A DNA stretch of 64,000 nucleotides from Ilex aquifolium (Eukaryota > Streptophyta > Magnoliopsida > Aquifoliales > Aquifoliaceae): the NCBI GenBank assembly GCA_951799425.1, contig OX637399.1:35499701-35563700 (forward strand), written 5' to 3'. This document shows positions 22,301 to 36,100 of the stretch, piece by piece (within the stretch, counting starts at the first letter, position 1; each line of letters begins with the position of its first letter). A program made the translations under genes and the position numbers. The notes below the pieces were generated by a model. It worked only from the letters and a program-made list of their open reading frames with translations, was not told the origin of the DNA and ran no database searches.

Positions 22301-25300
22301 TTAATTTGACATATATTATGTGAATCGATTCTCACAATTTCAAGGTTTGTGAAGTTCGTGCAGTAAACATTTTTCTGTTCTCCTTCATCTGATATGATTT
22401 GAAAGAGAAGTTTACTAGGCTGTTTTCATTATGGAATAATATATGTTCAACTGGTACATGGTTCAAGGTTGCGGTATCGGTCATCGACTCGGAGGGTACT
22501 AAGACACATCGGTCGTGACGCTGTGGTGCAATATCGACCAATACGGTCAAAATGCTAGATAGAAGGCTCCAAAAAATTGGAAAAATAATAAACATTTCTA
22601 CAAAATATAAGCATCATTATACATGCATCAGAAGTCCAAAATAGATTATTAAAACGTTAACCATAGTGAAAATGACTATAAAGGCACTATCGAAAATATT
22701 GGATACCAATATAAATGAAGTTTAATATAATCTTTAGTTTAAAAAATTTATGAATAAAATACCAAATATTTTGTCCAATTATGTATATCTAATTACAAAT
22801 TAGTATGCATGTGCAATTATTATGCCTTCAATTACATATAAAAAAGCAAAACTTAATAAAAGAACTAATTAAATGTGTTTAAATCCTAATTAGATCATAA
22901 AGTGCATAAAAAAAAGTAGAAGAAATTAGACCTACTAATAACTTAGACATGGCCACTGGCAAGTCTATCTTATATGGGTTTCGGTCAAACACAGAGAGAG
23001 AGAGGGAGAGAAAGGGGTGGGGGGGGGGGGGGGGGAGCCGAAATGAGAGGGAGAGTCAAAGAGGGAGAGCAAGGGAGATGAAATGGAGAGTCAGAAAGGC
23101 GAAAGACAAAGGTCAAAGCTTAGGGAGGATGATCAACAAAGGCTCGAATTGAGACTTTCGACAAGCTTCATAGATCTGCGATGAAGATGATGGGTCTTTG
23201 TTGAGAGGAAGATGAAGACGAAGAAAAAGAAATCTAATTAAAGCCCTTTTTCCAAGATTTCCAGGTTTGTGCTATAAGTTTGGGTCTTTTTTGCAGATTG
23301 TGGGTTTTTTTTCTTCATCTCTTTTGCTTTTTTTCTTGTTCCCTGAGTTAATTGTGTAAATCGATTTGACACAGATGCAAATCGGTATGACTCAAATACG
23401 AATCAGTCGATTCAAATGAGATAAATCCGAATTGTACTGAGTTTTACCGATTTGGGACCGATTCATGATAGGATAAATTTTTTTGTATCGTGCATTAGTA
23501 TTGGATCGGTGGAGGCCGAGTCGTATCAAACTTGACCAATACTTTGAACCATGAACTGGTATAATAAAAGGGTCCTTTAAGTGACCTAGAAAATGGATTT
23601 TTGAATTATATTTGTTCAGATTCGCTCTTTATTCGCATGTTTGATTGAATGTTTTCATGTCTTTAGGATGTTCAAGGATATCAGTGGATGCTAAACACAG
23701 AAATAATGTGACAACGATGATGGCGCGGAGAGGAAAGGATACCGAATCCTCGCAAGGATTAGGTCAAGAATCACAAGAATTCTCGAATTAACATTCAACT
23801 CTAATCAAAATAATGGAATTACATCCTTATTTAAAAACCAGTGTCCTACCAAACTAAACTACTCTACTACTAAAACTCTATTAGCTTATCCCTAATAATC
23901 TTAATCTGATAGATACTATCTAACTAAAAATTCAAATAAAAATCCTAACAAATCTACTAGGTGCATTTTACTTTGGACCAAAAACTCTTAGCCTTCCACC
24001 TAGGCTTCCAAATCTGATCATGTCAGTCCAACGATCCAATGATTGCACCTAGGACTGTTAATCAAACTGAGCTACTCGAGCTTGGCTTGAGTTCGGCTCG
24101 TTTAGGCTCGATTCGTTTTCTAAACAAGCTCAAACTTGAACAAGTTTTTAGGCTTGTTTAGAAAACAAGCCCTACAAGCTTGGCTCAAACTCGACAGGCT
24201 CGGCTCGTTTATGTGCAAATACTCGGGCTCAGCTCGGGCTCGACTTGTTTTTAGCTCGTTCAGGCTCGGCTCGTTTCTTAAACGAGCCAAGTTTGAACAA
24301 TTTTTTAAGCTCGATTAAGAAACAAGCTTTTCAAGCTCGGCTCGAACTCGTTCGACTAACAGCCCTAATTGCACCATCAATTCTCCTCCGCTAAGAAAAA
24401 GTAGAATTTAGCGAGTGATGTCTGAGGAAGAGGGCCTAAAATTCCATATGATGAAATAGTTTGGGGAATCCATGATGAAGTCTTCTTTCATCAAAGCTTA
24501 GGCTTCTCAATGGTAACCTTACAACCAACAGATAGAGGACGAATAGTACCCAATATATGGTCCCCAATTAAATCATCAGAACCAACCTCATTAACATCAA
24601 GAGGCTCCACAATTTGAATGTTTGACTCATTAGACTCTTTCGGGATTTTCTTTTCAATTGTCGCAACAACTTTGTAGGACATTGAAAGGACAGATAATCA
24701 AACCCTTGACAATGAAAACATCTCGTCTTGGTATTAGGGTTAGTACCCCCTTAAAAAGTAAAAGTAACACCAGGCACAAAAGCACTCTCTTGTGGTTTAC
24801 TAAATGACTTACCTGAATTTGCATCCACAAAAGTCCTTTCACTTCGAGTTGTAGACACCATAGACGACCTAAGAGAAGCCCTATTTTTCAAATCATCTTC
24901 CATTTGATAGGTAACTTGAAGAAATCTTCGAATTGAGCCCTTGCCTATACATGATGATCATTATGACTCGGATTGGGTCGTTGAACTGTAGAACTGTAGA
25001 ACTTTCCTATGTAATCTTTAACAGACATGTTTTCTTGAACTAACTGTTTAAACTGGAGATGAGCTCGCTGCTTATAATTAGCAAGCCCAAAATAACGAGT
25101 CAATGCAGTCTTCAAGTCATCCCATGATCTATCATAATGAGTCTATTGGTACTTCAACCACCAAAGTCGCGTTGTACCCTTCAATTTAAATTCGGCAAAA
25201 GATACCTCCCTCTTAATGGTTAAATGATACCATTTAAAGAAGCTATCGAGGTTATGTAACCAATCAAGGAATATCTTAGGACTATTATCCCCATGAAAAT

Positions 25301-28300
25301 AGCTAACATCTACTCTAACTCCTTTCTCCACATCAATCAATCTGTCATCTTCTCGAACCAAAGCTTGAACAACAACCTGATGATCATGAATAGTTAAAGA
25401 TGAGTCAATATCTGTATTTTTCTCAACTCTTTTGCCCTTCTTTTCTACGAGATAAGCTTCCATAAGTTCTTTTAATGATGTGATGGTTGCATAAATTGAA
25501 TCCATCCTTTCATTTATGGCCTTTTGTGACTCAGATAAAGCCCCCCACTATGGCAGTTAACTCGGCATTGGAGACCATCTTGATGGAAAAAGTGAATTGA
25601 AAGGTTGTAGAAAATTCTGGGGTAAAACTGTAATTTTAGAAACTTTTGGGGGCCAAACTATAATTTCAAAAAATTTGGGGGGCAAACTATAATTTCTAAA
25701 AACATAAGGGTCAAATATGTAATTTATGATAGGTTTGGGGTACTTACCTACCCTTTTCATATCCCAAAGTGCTTCGATCTTAGCCGGCCTATTCTAGTCC
25801 CTAAAAGCGGCTTGCAGTGCTATTAGCCATTCTCCCCCTTTCTCGTTGTCCCGTAGCGATTAAAATACCTCCCTTGCCACAGGAGAGTAGTCATACCTGT
25901 AAGTATCCTTCACTTAGTAAACATAAGTGGTTAGCTCTATTATGTTGCTATTTCATAACCTTAGGTTGCGACGTAGTAAGCAGCTTACCGCTTCGACACA
26001 AATCATTACAACAAAACGTGAGTGAATTCCGTTCACTTTTCCTGTTTAGGAGAAAGTGGAGCTATCCTATACCTATAGCAAAAGTTGGGGTTGTTCAGAC
26101 GGCTAGACTTTCTTCTTTTGTTTTTGGGCTTGGATGGGCCGGGGGCAAAATCTAGGTTTTGGAGTTTAAATGGGTTGGATTATTTGGCTAAGATCCTTTT
26201 AGGGGAACAAGTCGGTTCGAGTTTAATTCTTATAACCCTAGACAGTCTTCTTATCACGACGCAATCTCAGTTCTCTATTTGTAGCCCTAGCTTCGAACGA
26301 CATCAATCGCAATGAATGGGGCCCAACTCAGTTCTCTACTTGTGGCGTACGTAATGGTGGGCGTGGTGGTGATCGACATCCAACATAGGGTGGTAGTCGC
26401 AGTGATAGAGAACGGGTCGCAGTGGACGTGAAAATCGTTCTGACTAGAAATGTTCTTATTGTGGAGTCAATGGACATACTGAAAATTATTATTGGGATAA
26501 GCATTGAAGACTGGCCCATGTATGTCAGCCATCCGCTACTGGTATACTGCATGTACGTCTGGCTCTCACGACAACATTACTTCTCAACTCAATAAGCTCA
26601 TCCAACATTTGTTTTCACACTCTCCTTAGTTTTCTACTTCTACTACTGATTTGGCAATCAGACGTAATTCTACATGTGGCAGCCCAATTAGCTTCACCAT
26701 CTTGGATTATTGATTTAGGCGTTAGTGCCCATATACTTGGCATTTCCTCCTTGATTTCTAATTTTCGTTTTTCTGACTCTCGTATTGTGTTTGTTGATAA
26801 TTCTTTTCAACCGAAGCGTGAGACTGTTGATCTCCATCCTACCATGCTCGTAAAATCTAGTTAATTTGTTTCTTATTTTCCTTTTAACTTGTTATGTGTA
26901 AGTCAATTAACCAAGTCTTTCCAATATTCCGTGACATTTTCTCCCTCTTCTCGTGTCTTTCAAGACTTCCGGATGAAGAAGGTGATTGGTTTGGTTTGGG
27001 GCAAGAGCAGAATAGTTTTTACTATTTGGATTCCAGAGCTTCAGTTCTTGCCTTAAGTGCTACTGTGTCTACGGTTATTGATTTTCTCACTTTTTGTTTT
27101 GTTGTCGTGCATGCTTAGACCTTGTAGGAAACTGGAAGAATATTGAAGAAGGGGATATCCAAAGAAAAGGATGTGTCATTTATGGACTTTGAGTTCATAT
27201 GCATTATTTGGTGTGTGTGGAAGTAAAGAATTCAACTTTTCAAGCATGCACAAATGAGTTCATATGCATTTATGGACTTTGAGTTCTATCAATTCTTTTT
27301 TTCGTTGGGATGAATGAATTCTACTTTTCAAGCATAGTCCCTGTTCTACTAGGGTTTTTGAAGGAGATAAGTGTTGGTTATAATTTCAGCCTTTGCATAT
27401 TTTCATAGAGAAAACAAAGACAATGTAACTTGGTCTTTAGGAATAATTTTCTGTACTTGTATTTCATAATTTCAGCATACATATAGGTTGCAAGAGACAT
27501 CTTGACCACTCACTTTTCTAAAACATTAACCACATAACAAGACCCAAAACTCAACCATTTATATTCCCAAGTCAACTAGATACACTTAACAACTAAGTAT
27601 TATCTAATATACTATTTTTAACAATAAGACCATTTTAGTTCTTAATATGTTTTTACGCTCTAATGAAGACAAGCTTCCTAAGTGTCCATGGAAAAATTTG
27701 CTTCGGAGATTCCCGTGTCTTGGAACTTATTTTAGAGCACGCTCAGGGATCAATATGCCGACTGATATCAACATTTTATTTCATAGTTACATACAAGTTA
27801 ACTGCTATCAATAATAGGCCATCAGTGAAGTAATGAGAGACATCATGTTAATCAGCCTACTGATCAAAATCTAAACTTTAGAATGCCTACAATGTATGGT
27901 GTTCCAAAAAAAATTCAGCCCTATCAAATTTTCAGCTAGATGACAATTCAGGAAATGCAGAGTCATCCTTTATTCTACACGGGTCAAAGTATTTGAATGT
28001 CTATCTTTCTGGTCACAGCCAGGAAGAGTTTTGACCAAGAAATAAAAACTTCAAATGTGCAACAACACCTCCATCTATATGCAATAGCCAAAGCATCAAA
28101 CTAATTTTCGCCTCATAAGTTTATGTGAGGGGATGCTTCTTACCTGCAGTTGCGTATGAATTTTTTCCAGCTTTGATTCCTGAAAATAATTAGTAAGCAA
28201 TCACAAACGATGTAAAATATTGAAATGTAATTGCAGGCCAAGGACATAGAATAAGAAAACTGTACTTGATCCTGAAGAGCTTCTTTGAGCTGGGAAAACA

Positions 28301-31300
28301 AGCTAGCCCTAGTTGCTTCAGCACTTTCAAGTTCACTTACACATTGTTGAAGAACATTTTCCTGTTCCTGTATCTCATCCAACAATGCAGATCCCTGCAG
28401 ACTTCCTACAATAAATAGTAAACCGTCACAAATAGACGAAGGAACCATATAATGCACAAGACCCTAAAAACACTAGGATTTGAATTGGACAAAAATCACG
28501 CTACTCATAAGATCTAAAATTCAAACAGTGTCCAGTTACCAAAAAAAAATAGAGGATAGAAGTCACGAAAACAAGTGATTTTTTGCATGTAAGTTGGACC
28601 AAAAACCTCACTTGAGGCATACAAGAGGTCGCCATCTTCAATTTTGTGTGCATATCACTTGCCACACACACACAGTGCGCAAAGTGATGGGTTCAGCAGG
28701 TAGCAGTTACTTGCATACCGATCTCCAACCAAAACTAAGGCTCAGAAATCATATTTGCTTAAATAATTGAGGAGCCGTATAAGCTAAAACTCAGTGCCAA
28801 TCAGCAGGGACAAATCGACACTCCTAGTCAGTTCAGAAGTAATCACTCAAAACTAATAACGCCTCCACACCAATCCATCCCATTTTTTCCGTAAGAAACA
28901 TGAGATCAAAGGGTACAAAGAGGTTGGATAAGGAATTCAACAAAAGATACAAGAGAAGACTAGAAAATCACTATAAAACTAGACAATACATACTATCAGA
29001 AAACCGCATGGCAATTTTGATGAATAACAAAGAAGGGAAGGTCCCTAAACCCTTAGTAACTGATACCAATAAAATTATCAAACATTTAAGCCTTTGCCAA
29101 AGACATTTTACTCAACCTAACCTATTGCTAATTTGTTGAGCTTCGCTTTATTAAGAACTTTTAGGCACATTAACCCTCAAGTCTAACAGCAAACTAAACA
29201 CCTAAATAATGTAGACAAGATTATGAAATTTTCATTCATCACCTGATTAGAAGAAAATTGTATCATCAGCAAACTATAAATTAAAACTCCCATATTTTCT
29301 TTTTCAAGCACAAATCCTTCCAACTAAATCAAAATTTCTCATCATCGTCATCAGTTTACATAATACTTCCATAACCAAGTAAAGAGAAAGATGACATGAA
29401 TCCCCTAGTTTGAGTTGTCTAGAGCACTAATTCATCCTATCAGTCTACCATTCAATGTAATTAAAAAGTTCAAAAAACTCGAGCAACCTTAATCCACCTC
29501 CTCCATCTACACCAAAACCTTAAACCTCTAAAATAAAGTCTAATAAACCTTAGTCCCCATAATTATAGGTGTTTCAACATTGATCTTGGAAACAAGCCCT
29601 TCCTTTCTTTTCAACCTATACTACCCCATAATTTCATTGGTAACCAAAACCACATCCATAAATTGCATGCTCTTTAAAAAAGCGCCTTCAAAAATAATAC
29701 AATGTCACCTAAAGCTTGTCGGAACGTCGTGGATAAAACCTTAAGAAGAATACTCTAAAGACTATTGACCAAACTAATGGGTCCAAAGTCTCTAATCCTC
29801 AAAAGGTTTGATATTTTTTGGGATCAAAATAATGTCACATAAGGATTCACATTAACAATTCCACTTTGGATAAACACTACAAATATCTTCTTCAAACCCT
29901 CCTTCATAATCTCCCAGCAGTCATGGACATTGCCGTATAAAACCATAAGGGCGGGGAATACAACAGTTAGGTTTGTTCTCTTCCCTCTCAAAGAGTAATC
30001 ACAGCCACGTAGTCTTCCATTTGCATTCTCGTTTGCTTTTTTGTTAGACGTCGAGTAGTCAATTGTCTATTCATCGACCTCTCAACATTCTCAATTGGTT
30101 GTCCTCTATCTCCATCTCTCTCTCTCATAAATTACTAATTCGTAGGAACTTCAATGCCGTTGTATTTGTTGCCTACCATAGATATTGTTTATTCAATTTT
30201 TTCTTTCGTGCTAAGAATAAATTACTCTAGTATCTCCATGTTCATACCATATTACATAATTCTGTTAAGGGTAAAATCTAGTTTACCTCCTTGTGGTTTT
30301 AACTTGGCTTAAATTTTTTGCATCCATGTTCTCGAATCTAGCATGTGCAATAGTTAAAGTCACTTGGAATGTAACTAGAAACGATAGCACTTTAGTCTAG
30401 AAACACAAGGGGTTTACGTCATGATTTCCAAGCAACATAGGGTGAATTGCAAAATGCTCAAACCACAAAAGGGTAAAGTGGTAAACTGGATTTTCCCCTT
30501 CTTTAATAATGGACAGATTGCAACTATTTTCGTAATACTTTCAATCAAGCACTAGCATCACAGTAAGGAAATGAGGACAAACGGAGGGGAAAAGAGAAGA
30601 GAGGGCCAATATAGTTCACTCTATGGTCACTGCAAACCAATCATGAGTCCTGTTCACATCAACAGTCTATGGTCACCCTTTTTCTGGGTAGAAAAGGACT
30701 ACGTTCACCACTGATGTCCAGTCACACAACGTTCTTGCAACTTGCAAACATGCCCAAATGCCAAAGACAATTTCGGATTCAAATGCTCCAGAAAGCTTAA
30801 GCAATTAGATAGCAATATATTATATGAACTTCAAAATGCCATTTCACATCCAATATGTGTTCCGCTTATAAGATGCATAGAAATTCAACACCAGACCTTA
30901 TTAATCTATACAGCATCGAAGTTTTAATAGCAATTGCATCCCCTAGGTCTCTAGGACAAAAAAAGGAGTATAAATGCTGGAAAAAATAAAGATCCCATGG
31001 TTTTCAAATAACAATTCATACAGTTAATTGGAATCTTTGCTTTTCAATCGAGATCGAACCAAATCGGGAATTGCAAGATTCAGAAGTAAACACGATAGGT
31101 GAAAACAAATAATATACACATGTAAGCAACAAAACAAAACATTATATCCAAAACTAAGGTCGCTGGTAGTATACAATGACTTACAGCATTACTATTGAAG
31201 ATATAATAATGCACTAGTCTCCTTAGGGTTGCGAACACACCGTCTATACTACACAAAACTTTGCATTAATGAGGGAGTTTATGGCTTTGCCATATCAATT

Positions 31301-33063
31301 TACCAGTTTTATCGACATCACACAGTGTTGCCGCAACATAGCTATATAAAGATTTGAACCAATGTTAAATATTTCATGTCCACCCTAGTATTCAAGCCTC
31401 ACAATCAATAGCCAACATACTTTTCTCATGCTTTTCTACCTTCATTTAGCAATATGTTTTGCCCCTATTTTGGCACTTGACAAAGTGTCCACAAAATTTT
31501 GGTAAATTACACCCCCTATAACCAAACGCCCTTATTACTCGTTTGAAAAACATTAAGACAAAATGATTTCTATTGTGGTTTTGATTTTAATTTCCGGTTT
31601 GTTTTTATTTTTAAATTGGATGTTGATTGCCACAACTCTCTGCCAAATAACTCCATGCCACCACCTGATTGTCATTGATGATTGGATAAATTGTGGATTG
31701 TAAATTGATGATTGCAGTTGGTTAAATTGGATTTAATTTAGTGATGTGATTGTTTTTACTTTTTTCTTGATGCAACAATGGCAATCAGGTGATGGCATGG
31801 AGTTGTTTGATAGAGAGTTGTGGTGACGACAATGGCACTCAACTGGTAGCGAGGAGTTGTTTGCCAGAGGAGGCCAACGACTAAGGAGCAGTCCAAGCGA
31901 AATAGAACTACGACTCATCATAGGGTGAAGACATTTGCTCACAAACAAAGGGCGTGACGCACCTGTCGGCCTCAAATGGACAAGACAAAGCGCGGAACTC
32001 AGGCAGCAAAAACTCAAAGAGATGAAGGTCCTGACAAGGCTAGGGCCAAGCATAGGGATGGATCCGGGGAGGGAGATGGGGGCGATGCCACAGAATGCGT
32101 TGCGCTTGGTGATGCGATACACCGAGTGCCACCTCAATTGTGCATGCGGTATTCCCGTAGGTTCGTTTGTCGTTGGGGATCAAAATATTCCATTCTCATT
32201 CCTAGGAACTCAGTAATGTGGCCAGCTAGGTTAGTGGGGAATGAGAAAGATAGATCTGAAAGGACTGTATTAGGAGGGGCCGTAGCGGTTAGGTATACAA
32301 GTGGGAAAGCATTAATAGATAGCTAAACGTGGGTGCGATCGTCATTCCCCACTAATAGAAGTCGGAGAGAAGGGTTGGGGTGATGGGTTTAAAGACTGGT
32401 TAGGACCGATGACGATGAAGGAGGAGTAGGAGTAGGGGCTAATTCTGAATGATTACGAGATAGTTTTGGATCTATTTGAATTTGTGAGCCGTGTCTTTTC
32501 ACACGACTCTCGATGCGCTACCGCTAGCACTAGATCAACAACCGAGAGGCACTGTCGCAGGCGCCAGCATCGGCGAAAGTTCCCTCCCCCGCTGTGAAAA
32601 CCAGCTATTTATAATTATATTTATTGAGTTATCAAAATTTTGAATTTTAATAGAACCTCGGATGAAGAAATGGACTTCATCGTTGAATTCCTCTCATGAA
32701 AACAAGCCCAACTAGTATAATATTGACTATGTTTAATACCGAGGTCAAATTAGCTTAAGTTAAATTAATTAAACGGAATTGAATGAATTACCAAAAAAAA
32801 AATGAATGAATAGCATTATCCGTTATGGCAGCCTGCCGCGACTATTTAGCTGACATTGGTCATGGTAGGAAGGCAAGGAAACAAAATTACCCTGCCATTG
32901 CAGTCCATGACTCTTCACCGTATGTCAATAGGTCACCCCTTATCATAGCTATGACTTACTAATTAATTGGACAGAAGCCCTCTCCTTTTTAGTGTGTATT
33001 AGGCAAAACAAATGAAAGATGGGGAGAAAAATAATCTACCAGCCTTGGTACTGAAAGGAAAGT

Positions 33064-33108
<45 letters not shown>

Positions 33109-36100
33109 CTCCATTGTTGGAAGAGGAGAAGCTTAAGGAGCGAAACTTTGAACCTACAACTACTAGCTCTAGACAAAGGTAGGAATTACAACTCCTTTAT
33201 TTTCTTCCATCTCTCTCTACGGATTTTTGCTTTGTAAGTTGCTGATCTAGTTATATGTGGTGTGCATGTCGATGAATATATATACATATATATATATATA
33301 TATGTATATCTATATACATATATATATGAATGAAAATTATCAAGTGGGTATTCGAATTTCATCAAGGAATGAGATGAAAATTTATTGAAAAGTAATCTAG
33401 GTCCTTGGTGATGAATGGAGAATTTTAGATTTGAAAGAAATGAATAAAAGAAACAACTTATGGCAGAAAAAGAAAAAGGGGAGAAGAAGCTTTACTGATG
33501 CGGGGCCATGGACGTTGGAGAAGATGAATGAAATTTTGGCTTAATTCCAGAAAGGTCCCCTTAACCTTTAAACATGTCATACCTATGTACTTTCTGAATT
33601 ACACAATGACCACAAAAGTTTATAAAACATTTCCAAATGTCAAATCAATAGTTCTAGTAGTTAGGAAATGTTTCTGAAATTGTACATTGACCCCAATAAG
33701 TATGAAATACTTTTGAATATCACAAAGTGGCCTCTAATTGCACGATGAAGTTCCTAAAGATTCATGAATGGACCCAAAAGATTATAATCGTGTGAAAAGA
33801 CCACCAAATCATGTGTGTTCTTTAAGATGGTATTTTCTTGGAGTTGTAAACTACTCTCATGGTGATGAAAAATAGGTATATATATATTGATTGTTCAAGT
33901 AAAAGTGTGATTACTTATGAAAGTTAAACCACCAATATATATGAAAATTTACAAGTATTGATTTGAGTAGCATATACTCGTATACAATAGCATGTTGAAG
34001 TGATATTGAAATGCTTATTTATGATTATGTTATTTGCATTTAGGTCGTTATCATGATGGTAAATACACCATTTGTGGTTATTTCGGTTAGTGTTTGAGAC
34101 ACATGAAATGATAATTCTTGAAACGAAATTGGGACAAGTAAGCAGTGATTGTTCCTCCCTCGGGTGAAAGACCCGAAACAAGTCTTGACCAAGCGTAGCA
34201 TCCGTCGAGGTGTTGGGGTTACTCGTACCCTGATTGAAAGCATCTAAGGACGAGGGGTTGGGGTACACCCGAGGTTAGAGCTCTCAAAGGGACCTGGAAT
34301 TCCCAAAGTGTTTGTGCATAGCAAACGGTGTATTAACTTAAATGGATAGAGACTGAGAGTGAAAGTCTAGTGCGACCCATGACATGAATGGGTAAGATTG
34401 GTTACTTGCTTAATTGAAATTTTACATTATTCATAGGCATCGTGTTTGTTGGTAATGTTTATATAATACCTCATGTTATGTTTTAAACAGGTTGTTACGT
34501 AAATATTATTCGATATGAACTTACAAATATTGATACATATTATACGGGATGGGATTAAAACTTAGTAGTTTTTCCTACTGAGCGTGGCTAACCCTAACAT
34601 ATATGCAGGGACTAGACCAAGAGATGACGGGGGTTTCTTCCCAGAGCTATCCTAAATATCTGTGCTTAGTTGGCTTACGAAATATTATATTTCATGTTAA
34701 TGTTCGAGAAAATTCCAGATTTATGACTTGTGTTTTACTGCTTTGGTGCTTTTTCAAAACCTATGGGTTTAACAGTGTCGATTAATGGACTATATTTGGG
34801 ATGAATGTATAATTTGGACTTGTGGACTATGATATTAAATAAATGCTCAAATTGCAAATCCATTGTACCTAAGTTTACTTTGAGAGTTCGTTAGATGCTC
34901 GGATTATCCAATTTAAACTGGAATAATTGAATTGTTCAATTCATTCGATGAATTGTGTCTATTGCTACATAAATCACATAAAACATACTAAATCACCCCC
35001 TGAGAACCGGGGCGTCACACCCGCTCCCTATGTGAATTTAGACTACGATCCTCTGAAATCGCAAATTGGGGGGAGAGAGCCTCAAGTGATAGTTTGGGAG
35101 GGGAGATCGATCTCAATCTATCGAATCTTTCTCTCCTGCCATCGGTCGTCCAAAGGGTCGGTCATTTCGGTCAAGAACTGGCCAAGCAACTATCCTCAAT
35201 CAGTCTGGTAGCATTTCCTGTGTCAGCTCTTCTGGTTTGTATCAAGGTTCTATCCAATTTTTCTTTTATATTCTATATGGCCGATTCTCTTTACAAGAAA
35301 GCGTGTTCAATGAGTCATAGGTATATAGGTCAATGAACTCGGGTGGACGTGGAGAGGACTTGTTTGGTTATATGTGCATGACTTTGTGTTGCTTGCACAA
35401 GGCAAGAGAAAGTGTATATGTGTGGTGTGTGATTATTTAGGCGTGAATGTGTTGTTTGTAGAGACGGACACAGAGAGGTGCTGGTTTTGGTGAGTGTAAC
35501 GCAGAGAGAGAGAATAGGAGAGATTAAGAGAGTTGTGTGCGTGTCTGCTCTGTTGTGAGTGTACGTGATTGCATTCGAGACAGAGAAAACATGAAGAAAA
35601 AGGGAGGAAGAATAAGAAGTGTGTTTGAGTTTATTTCTAATGTTCAAATGAGGAACATGAGTGTGTGAATGTAGGGAGTGTTTTGATAATAGAGAGTTAG
35701 AGACACCCTTCAACATCTTTGATGGCAGCTAATGCATGGGACCACATTGTTTCAGCATCAAAACTTTAAGGATTAAATTGACAATTGAAACTTTAAAGAC
35801 CAAAGTGAGTAGTGCTAAAGCTCGGGGACCATTAGGATAGTATACCCTCGAGAGAAAGGACGAGAAAATAGGTAAACAATAGTTAGTCCCAAAACACTTG
35901 AAGATGCTCTAAAAAGCTGATCTCGGGACAAATAGGTATAGTTTTATAACAGGATTTTTTATGTTATTGAATTGTTTGAATTGATTTTTAATTGCAAATC
36001 GTATGATTTTAATGCAGCCAGCTAGCATTAATTTAAGTTTCAGTCAAAGGTCTTAGATAGTGCAAAATTTATCAGACAAAAAGTCTTACTTGATTTTTGA

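Larger units (their letters stand above)
23690..25760 (-). mobile_element. Ty3/gypsy-type fragment (LTR end plus gag)
   Basis: Minus-strand gag remnants (24400-25505) are followed, at about 24395-24370, by a purine stretch (GGAGGAGAATTGATGG). An AT-rich LTR-like segment then extends to about 23690, interrupted by the MITE at 24050-24367. No second LTR, protease or polymerase was found. The right border lies near 25760, where the sequence holds three imperfect copies of a roughly 50-bp AT-rich unit (25615-25745). Confidence 0.5.

Noticed and set aside
22949..23152. 67-codon Arg/Glu-rich plus-strand frame as a gene
   Set aside because: Runs through a GAGA tract and a poly-G run inside a MITE; no family resemblance or conserved start.
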